Below are positions 59,545-64,000 of a DNA stretch of 64,000 nt, in pieces (within the stretch, counting starts at the first letter, position 1; each line of letters starts with the position of its first letter). Below the pieces are notes generated by a model. The model was not told where the DNA came from, searched no databases, and saw only the letters and a list, made by a program, of their open reading frames with translations. The translations under genes and the position numbers were made by a program. The stretch spans positions 7,440,001 to 7,504,000 of the forward strand of contig NZ_CP032698.1 in assembly GCF_003627815.1 (NCBI RefSeq). The letters run 5' to 3'. The DNA comes from Streptomyces hundungensis. Its GTDB lineage: Bacteria; Actinomycetota; Actinomycetes; Streptomycetales; Streptomycetaceae.

Positions 59545-60591
59545 ATGGATCCGGTAGCGGCCCTGAGACGAATCGCCTTCCTGCTCGAACGGAGCCGGGG
59601 CGCCACCTATCGCGTCCAGGCCTTCCGAACCGCCGCCGCGGTGATCAAGGACATGCCGCCGGACGAGCTCGCGGCCCGCGCGGCGGTGGACGGCCGGCTC
59701 GAATCGCTCAAGGGGATCGGCCCGAAGACCGCCACCGTGGTGCGCGAGGCGCTCGCCGACGAGGTGCCCGGATACCTCCAGCGCCTGGAGTCGGAGCTGG
59801 AGGCCGCGGCGCCGCTCGCCGTGGGAGGCGAGAGCCTGCGGGCCGCGCTGGTCGGCGACTGCCATCTGCACTCCGACTGGTCGGACGGCGGCAGCACCAT
59901 CGACGACATGGGCAGCACCGCGGCCGAGCTCGGACATGAGTGGGCCGTCCTCACCGACCACTCGCCCCGCCTCACCGTCGCAAACGGCCTGAGCGCCGAG
60001 CGGCTGCGCGAGCAGCTGAAGGTGGTGGCCGAACTCAACGAACGCTGGGCGCCGTTCACCCTGCTCACCGGCATCGAGTGCGACATCCTCGACGACGGCT
60101 CCCTCGACCAGGACGACGAGCTGCTCGACCAGTTGGACGTCGTGGTCGTCTCGGTCCACTCCAAGCTCCGCATGGACGCCGCCGCGATGACCCGGCGCAT
60201 GGTCGCGGCCGTCAGCAACCCGCTGGCCGACGTCCTCGGCCACTGCACCGGCCGTCTGGTCACCGGCCGGGGGCGGCCCGAGTCCGCGTTCGACGCGGAC
60301 GCCGTCTTCGCCGCCTGCGCCGACGCCGGCACCGCCGTGGAGATCAACAGCCGCCCGGAGCGCCTCGACCCACCGCGCCGCCTCCTGAGCCGGGCCGTCG
60401 AGGCGGGCGTCCTGTTCTCCATCGACACCGACGCCCACGCCCCCGGCCAGCTGGACTGGCAGATCTACGGCTGCGCCCGCGCCGAGGAGTGCGGCGTCCC
60501 GCCCGAGCGCGTCATCACGACCTGGCCGATGGACACCCTCCTGCACTGGACCCGCACCCGCGAGACCCCCGAGGGGGCGGAGCGCGGGTGA
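59545..60591 (+). CDS. PolX-type helix-hairpin-helix plus PHP-domain phosphoesterase
   Basis: A 348-residue protein combining the N-terminal helical/HhH part of family X DNA polymerases (ALRRIAFLLERSRGATYRVQAF, LKGIGPKTATVVREAL at about 55-70) with a C-terminal PHP domain (GDCHLHSDWSDGG, AVLTDHSPRLT, IECDIL, FSIDTDAHAPGQL metal sites). The polymerase palm/fingers of full PolX are absent. In bacterial PolX the PHP domain is a 3'-5' exonuclease or 3'-phosphatase, so a DNA-repair role is likely. ATG 59545 has AGGAGG five bases upstream. Confidence 0.87.
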   Translation: MDPVAALRRIAFLLERSRGATYRVQAFRTAAAVIKDMPPDELAARAAVDGRLESLKGIGPKTATVVREALADEVPGYLQRLESELEAAAPLAVGGESLRAALVGDCHLHSDWSDGGSTIDDMGSTAAELGHEWAVLTDHSPRLTVANGLSAERLREQLKVVAELNERWAPFTLLTGIECDILDDGSLDQDDELLDQLDVVVVSVHSKLRMDAAAMTRRMVAAVSNPLADVLGHCTGRLVTGRGRPESAFDADAVFAACADAGTAVEINSRPERLDPPRRLLSRAVEAGVLFSIDTDAHAPGQLDWQIYGCARAEECGVPPERVITTWPMDTLLHWTRTRETPEGAERG

Positions 60592-60637
60592 CCCCCGCCC
60601 CGGCTGCCCCGGAGGGCGGGGGTGCGGGGTGGGGGGT

Positions 60638-60690
60638 TGGCTCGCGCGGGGTGCGGGTGTGCGCGAGGGGTGGCTCGCGCGGGGTGCGGG
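60638..60690. repeat. 20-bp direct repeat in intergenic DNA
   Basis: TGGCTCGCGCGGGGTGCGGG occurs at 60638-60657 and 60671-60690, 33 bp apart, in low-complexity G-rich sequence downstream of the PHP gene. No function apparent. Confidence 0.6.
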
Positions 60691-60713
60691 GCGGGCGCCA
60701 GGGCGACGCGTCA

Positions 60714-60754
60714 GAGCCGGGGCGTTCACCCCTGGAGGGTGAGCGCCCCGGCTC
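60714..60754. terminator. Bidirectional hairpin terminator
   Basis: GAGCCGGGGCGTTCACCC (60714-60731) pairs with 60737-60754 at 17 of 18 positions around a CTGGA loop. It separates the PHP gene from the convergent small hydrophilic gene. Confidence 0.8.
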
Positions 60755-60786
60755 CTGTGTCGTGCCGTGCCGTGCCGGGTGCGGGG

Positions 60787-60972
60787 TCAGCCGCGGTCGG
60801 TCCCGGCGTCACGCATCTCCTGCTCCATACGCTCCTGCTGGTCCTGCGCCGGGCGGCGCATGCCGGACTCGTCGGGGCGAGCGGAGCGGCGCTCCCGCTC
60901 CTCCGACGCCATCGCCCTGGTCCGCTCGGCAGCCTGCTGCGCCTTGTCCCGGATCTTCTCGGCCTTGCCCAT
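60787..60972 (-). CDS. Small hydrophilic helical protein (61 aa)
   Basis: Start ATG 60972 with AGGAG nine bases upstream. MGKAEKIRDKAQQAAERTRAM starts a highly charged, probably single long helix, followed by EERERRSARPDESG and QERMEQEMRDAG. No Cys, no membrane segment. It resembles small Streptomyces stress- or spore-associated proteins of unknown function. The composition looks like a coiled coil or nucleoid-associated peptide, but this is a guess. Confidence 0.6.
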   Translation of the reverse strand: MGKAEKIRDKAQQAAERTRAMASEERERRSARPDESGMRRPAQDQQERMEQEMRDAGTDRG

Positions 60973-61218
60973 GGAGATTCACTCCTGCGTGTGGGGGGAT
61001 CGAACTCCTTCACGGTGACATGACCCCTCACACATCGCGCGTCGAATGATTACGAAGCGTGATGGCCGGGGGTGGGGTGGGGGTGCGGAGGTGGTTCGGC
61101 CACGGCCGAGGTGTCCGTCGCGCGGGAACCGACGGGAGTCGCCGTGCATCTTCCCCGAGGGCACCGGCAGGTGTGTGGGGGTTCAAGGGGCCATCGGGCT
61201 CGCACGGGGGGATGGGGC

Positions 61219-61737
61219 ATGTTCGCTGCGGGTGGGGCCTTCGGGGTGGTCTTCGGATGTGTGGGGCTGCTGTTCGCCGGCGTCGGGATCTGGCTGCTGG
61301 TCTGGTCGGTCCGCACCATGTCGACGTACAGACGCACCCTGCGCGAAGGCCTGATGGCACAGGCCCGTTGCCTGGAGACCTATGTGTCGCGACACCACCA
61401 CTCCAACGGGTTCACCCACAGCCAGCGTCACCTCATCGTCGGATTCCGTACGGCCGACGGGTACGACGTCCGGGCCAGGGTGTCGTCGCGACGGCCGTTC
61501 GTGGCAGGCGACCTCGTTCCCGTGCGCTATCTCCCGCAGCGCCCCGACCGCGCGATCGCGGACGAGGCGCCGGCCGGTGTGGGGGTGGTGTCCTGCCTGT
61601 TCGGCGGGGTGATGGTGGTCATCACCTGTGTGGGCCTGTTCTTCGCCGCGATGGGCTTCGGCGCGGCCCTGTTCCTCGGTGCGTCGGCCCACGACGACGG
61701 CTCGGCTCCGCTGCCCGCCGCGCATGTCGGGTCGTGA
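61219..61737 (+). CDS. DUF3592-like membrane protein
   Basis: A 172-residue protein with two transmembrane helices (FGVVFGCVGLLFAGVGIWLLVW near the N-terminus, and VVSCLFGGVMVVITCVGLFFAAMGF near 125-150) and an exterior-facing beta-rich domain between them (ARCLETYVSRHHH, HLIVGFRTADGYDVRARV, VAGDLVPVRYLPQRPDRAI). The HhhS-rich loop and the VRYLPQRPDRA motif are typical of DUF3592 proteins. ATG 61219 follows a G-rich sequence. Function unknown. Confidence 0.75.
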   Translation: MFAAGGAFGVVFGCVGLLFAGVGIWLLVWSVRTMSTYRRTLREGLMAQARCLETYVSRHHHSNGFTHSQRHLIVGFRTADGYDVRARVSSRRPFVAGDLVPVRYLPQRPDRAIADEAPAGVGVVSCLFGGVMVVITCVGLFFAAMGFGAALFLGASAHDDGSAPLPAAHVGS

Positions 61738-61795
61738 GGGGCGGCCGATACGGAGGGGATTTCTGGTGGGGGAACGGCGGTGGGATGATGGCGCG

Positions 61796-62497
61796 ATGTC
61801 TGATCGTGTTGTTGTTGCCGCCTGTGATGGTGCGTCCAAGGGCAATCCCGGCCCCGCGGGATGGGCCTGGGTGATCGCCGATCCTCAGGGGCGGCCGGAG
61901 CGCTGGGGTGCGGGACCGCTCGGTACCGCCACCAACAATGTCGGCGAGCTCACCGCCCTGGAACGCCTCCTCGAAGCCGTCGACCCCGGCACCCGTATGC
62001 AGGTGCGGATGGATTCCCAGTACGCCATGAAGGCGGTCACCCAGTGGCTGCCCGGCTGGAAGCGCAACGGCTGGAAGACCGCCGCCGGAAAGCCCGTCGC
62101 CAACCGTGAACTCGTCGAGCGCATCGATGAGTTGCTCATGGAACGTGATGTGGAGTTCGTCTATGTGCCCGCGCACCAGGTGGGTGGCGACCCGCTGAAC
62201 GCGATCGCGGACCAGGCCGCGAGCGACGCGGCCACCAGCCAGCGAGCGGCCGGTACGGCCCTGGGCGACCAGGAGTTGCCGGTGCCGGCACCGGCTCGCG
62301 CCACCGCGACGCGCGCCAGGTCCGCCCCCGTGAAGAAGGCGGCGTCCACCACCAGGTCGGCCGGCTCGGGCACCCCGCGCACCATCAAGGCGAAGTTCCC
62401 CGGGCGCTGCCCCTGCGGGCAGCCCTATGCCGCCGGCACACCCATCATGAAGCGCGACGGGGGCTGGGGTCACCCGGATTGCAGCCCTGTGGTGTGA
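61796..62497 (+). CDS. rnhA: Ribonuclease HI with C-terminal Cys-rich extension
   Basis: A 233-residue nuclease that degrades RNA in RNA-DNA hybrids. The RNase H1 active site is complete: Asp11 (ACDGASKGNPG), Glu51 (GELTALE), Asp73 (MDSQYAMK) and Asp139 (NAIADQAA), with His127 in PAHQ. After residue ~150 comes an Ala/Pro-rich basic linker, then about 35 residues FPGRCPCGQPYAAGTPIMKRDGGWGHPDC containing C-x-C and H-x-x-C, a likely small zinc-binding unit. No such tail exists in E. coli RNase HI. Start ATG 61796 was chosen at the domain start. Motif spelled in two halves: FPGRCPCGQPYA and GGWGHPDC. Confidence 0.9.
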   Translation: MSDRVVVAACDGASKGNPGPAGWAWVIADPQGRPERWGAGPLGTATNNVGELTALERLLEAVDPGTRMQVRMDSQYAMKAVTQWLPGWKRNGWKTAAGKPVANRELVERIDELLMERDVEFVYVPAHQVGGDPLNAIADQAASDAATSQRAAGTALGDQELPVPAPARATATRARSAPVKKAASTTRSAGSGTPRTIKAKFPGRCPCGQPYAAGTPIMKRDGGWGHPDCSPVV

Positions 62498-62582
62498 GGC
62501 ACGGGGCTGCCGTGTCACCTCTCCGGAGGGTGGCTTCGAGCGGTCCTGCCGATCCTGCGCCGTGTGACGGGCCGCGGAACGG

Positions 62583-63251
62583 TCAGGCGGTGGTGACGGG
62601 GGTGGCCGCGTCCTCCCCCTTCTTGACGTCGGCGCCCGCCGCCTCCTTGGACGGCCCGGCGGTGTCGGCGCCGTCGGGAGCCGTGTAGAAGACGGACCGA
62701 TTCTGCCGGGTGCGCTGTGCCTGCCCCTTGGCCACGAGGTTTTCCAGGGTGTTGCGTACCACGGTGCCGGCGACGGTGCGTTGCGGGTGTGCCTCGGTGA
62801 GACCCGCCGTGATCTCGGCCGCCGAGCGCGGCTCACCGCTCTGCGCGAGGTGGGCCGCGACGAGGTCCCGCAGGGTGGGCGCGCCCGTGGACGCCTTCGC
62901 CTTGACGGCCGGTTGCGACTGCTTCTTCGTGACGCGGCCCGCGGACTTGGCCGCCTTGCGCGCCTGCGGGACGCGCGGGGCCGAGGCCTCGGCGGTCTTC
63001 TTCCCGGTGTTCTTGGCGGTGTTGACCTGCGGCTTGGCGTTGCCCTTGGCCCTGGCGGGCGTGGGCGCGGCGGGGCTGCCGATCGCCTGGTGCATGGAGG
63101 CCAGCAGGGCGTGGTTGCTCTCCAGGACGCTCAACTGCTCCTGGAGCGCGCTGATTTGGGCGGCGATCTGTTCGCGTTCGGCGACGTTGCTGTCCAGATC
63201 GCTCTGGATCTGGGCGGCGTACTGGGACTGGAGTGTGGTGCTGTCCGGCAC
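62583..63251 (-). CDS. Coiled-coil plus winged-helix putative DNA-binding protein
   Basis: A 222-residue protein. Start GTG 63251 with GGAGGAA seven bases upstream. Residues 8-55 form a coiled coil (SNVAEREQIAAQISALQEQL). A Lys/Ala-rich basic linker (about 60-125; AKGNAKPQVN, GKKTAEAS, KAAKSAGRVTKKQ) resembles histone-H1-like tails. Residues 128-185 look like a winged helix (TLRDLVAAHLAQSGEPRSAAEITAGL and VVRNTLENLVAKGQAQR). Together they suggest a dimeric nucleoid-associated or regulatory protein conserved in Streptomyces. Spans exceeding 20 residues are given here by their ends only: 128-185. Confidence 0.68.
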   Translation of the reverse strand: MPDSTTLQSQYAAQIQSDLDSNVAEREQIAAQISALQEQLSVLESNHALLASMHQAIGSPAAPTPARAKGNAKPQVNTAKNTGKKTAEASAPRVPQARKAAKSAGRVTKKQSQPAVKAKASTGAPTLRDLVAAHLAQSGEPRSAAEITAGLTEAHPQRTVAGTVVRNTLENLVAKGQAQRTRQNRSVFYTAPDGADTAGPSKEAAGADVKKGEDAATPVTTA

Positions 63252-63424
63252 GAGTCGTTCCTCCGGGGCGTGTGCGTACGTGATTGTTGCGGGATGTTAC
63301 GCGCCTCCTGTGTGCGGGGGCACCCACTTGACAGTAGATGAGACCGCGAAAGGTGCTTCAGGTCGATACAACGGCCTTGTTGAGCACATGGAGTGAGGTC
63401 CCACCCTGAGATACGTGTCGTTGC

Positions 63425-63452
63425 GTGTGGGGTGTGTGCACACACCCCACAC
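63425..63452. terminator. 28-bp perfect palindrome
   Basis: GTGTGGGGTGTGTG is followed immediately by its exact reverse complement, with no loop bases. It lies 54 bp after the stop of the carboxylate-amine ligase (minus strand) and 174 bp upstream of the coiled-coil/winged-helix gene. A terminator is likely; with a zero-base centre it could equally be an operator. Confidence 0.55.
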
Positions 63453-63505
63453 CCTCGCGCCTATGTGCTATCGGATGTAGGTGGGGACACCCTGTACAGC
63501 GAACG

Positions 63506-64000
63506 TCACTCCGGTGTCATATACCGGAGTTCGCGCTCGCCCACTGTGCGGCGCACACATGCCGCGACCACACTGCTCAGGCTTCCGGTCCGGGCGAACA
63601 AGGCGCGCTGGACGAGGGCGCCGTTGCCGTGGGCGAGCAGTTCCGCGGTCGTCTTGCGGGCCCAGACGAGGTCCCCACTGTCCTCAAGGGCCTCCCGTAC
63701 ATGGTCGAACAGGGCGCGCACGACGGTGGGTGCGGGGGCGGGCCGCATGGTCAGTGGATGCAACAGGTCGCCCTCCAGGCCCGAGCGCGCGGCCCGCCAC
63801 GCGGCGAGGCGCAACAGCTGCACCCCGTGGGTCAGGGGCGGCCGTCCGGCGCGCCAGTCACGGGCGGCGGTCTCGACCAGGGCGCGCCCCAGGCATGCCA
63901 CCAGCAGGGTGGTGGTGGCCTCCAGACACACGTCCGCGACGCGGATCTCCACGGTGGGATAGCGGTGGGAGAGCCGGGCGTCGAAATAGATCATGCCCCG
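63506..64000 (-). CDS. Carboxylate-amine ligase, YbdK/GshA2 family, C-terminal part
   Basis: The frame is open to the window edge (R-G-M-I-Y-F...), so the N-terminal ATP-grasp-like part lies outside. Visible: YFDARLSHRYPTVEIRVADVC, the hallmark near the end of the catalytic region of glutamate-cysteine ligase type 2 proteins, then helices with LRLAAWRAARSGLEGDLL and the C-terminal AVVRRTVGERELRY-like end. These enzymes join glutamate or another acid to an amine at ATP expense; in Streptomyces there are several paralogues and most have no assigned product. Confidence 0.85.
   Translation of the reverse strand, partial: RGMIYFDARLSHRYPTVEIRVADVCLEATTTLLVACLGRALVETAARDWRAGRPPLTHGVQLLRLAAWRAARSGLEGDLLHPLTMRPAPAPTVVRALFDHVREALEDSGDLVWARKTTAELLAHGNGALVQRALFARTGSLSSVVAACVRRTVGERELRYMTPE

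Noticed and set aside
63329..63360. TTGACA near 63328 as a plus-strand promoter
   Set aside because: No -10 hexamer at suitable spacing and no plus-strand gene downstream.

Overview
The window is about 70 % GC, with GC-rich third codon positions, AGGAG-type ribosome binding sites, many GTG starts and a few rare TTA codons. Together with the gene content (melC tyrosinase operon, subtilisin-inhibitor-like protein, GH18 chitinase behind a DasR-type site, LAXTG sortase substrate, OhrR/Ohr pair) this points to a Streptomyces chromosome, in an accessory or arm-like part rich in secreted enzymes. No rRNA, tRNA or CRISPR was seen.

Layout. 1-3.2 kb: 3' part of a cytochrome P450 with its 3Fe-4S ferredoxin, then a convergent MFS exporter-TetR operon with a double palindromic operator. 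3.2-4.8 kb: an IS5-type insertion sequence with 18-bp terminal repeats and CTAG duplications. It carries a small membrane-protein gene as a passenger and sits inside a repeated intergenic element. 4.9-9.5 kb: S33 peptidase, TenA-like protein, polytopic membrane protein, methyltransferase. 9.5-14.7 kb: melC2/melC1; a FAD monooxygenase with a TTA codon and helically phased direct repeats upstream; PI-PLC; trypsin-type SSI inhibitor. 15-26.3 kb: LysR regulator, D,D-carboxypeptidase, chitinase, LAXTG protein, ECF sigma factor with a membrane partner, signal peptidase I, Ag85-like hydrolase, GNAT-like protein, GH27 alpha-galactosidase, and a protein resembling Bacillus thuringiensis Cyt toxins.

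26.6-33.1 kb: aldehyde dehydrogenase, APC permease and choline-oxidase-like GMC enzyme form a choline-to-glycine-betaine operon, followed by Lrp and a divergent Cys/Met-metabolism PLP enzyme. 33.1-45.3 kb: lipoprotein, ricin-lectin/beta-helix protein, F420/PPOX protein, O-methyltransferase, a frameshifted hypothetical gene, SDR, OhrR/Ohr with operator, epimerase-like protein, MFS porter, type-B carboxylesterase. 45.4-52.5 kb: a Cys-containing small protein, serine hydrolase, beta-propeller protein with 14 QPG repeats, methyltransferase, and an M4 metalloprotease broken by a frameshift. 52.9-64 kb: a HTH-STAND NTPase-14xWD40 protein with NlpC/P60 and a small secreted protein downstream, trypsin-like protease, PolX-HhH/PHP protein, RNase HI with a Cys-rich tail, coiled-coil/winged-helix protein, and the C-terminal part of a carboxylate-amine ligase.

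Most convergent pairs are separated by strong GC-rich hairpins. The main functional themes are extracellular degradation (chitin, galactosides, glucan-like polymers, protein), cell-envelope processing, and oxidant or osmotic defence. The leads most worth following are the Cyt-like toxin, the bldA/SARP-like signature at the monooxygenase, the HTH-STAND-WD40 protein with its envelope-directed neighbours, and the passenger-carrying IS.
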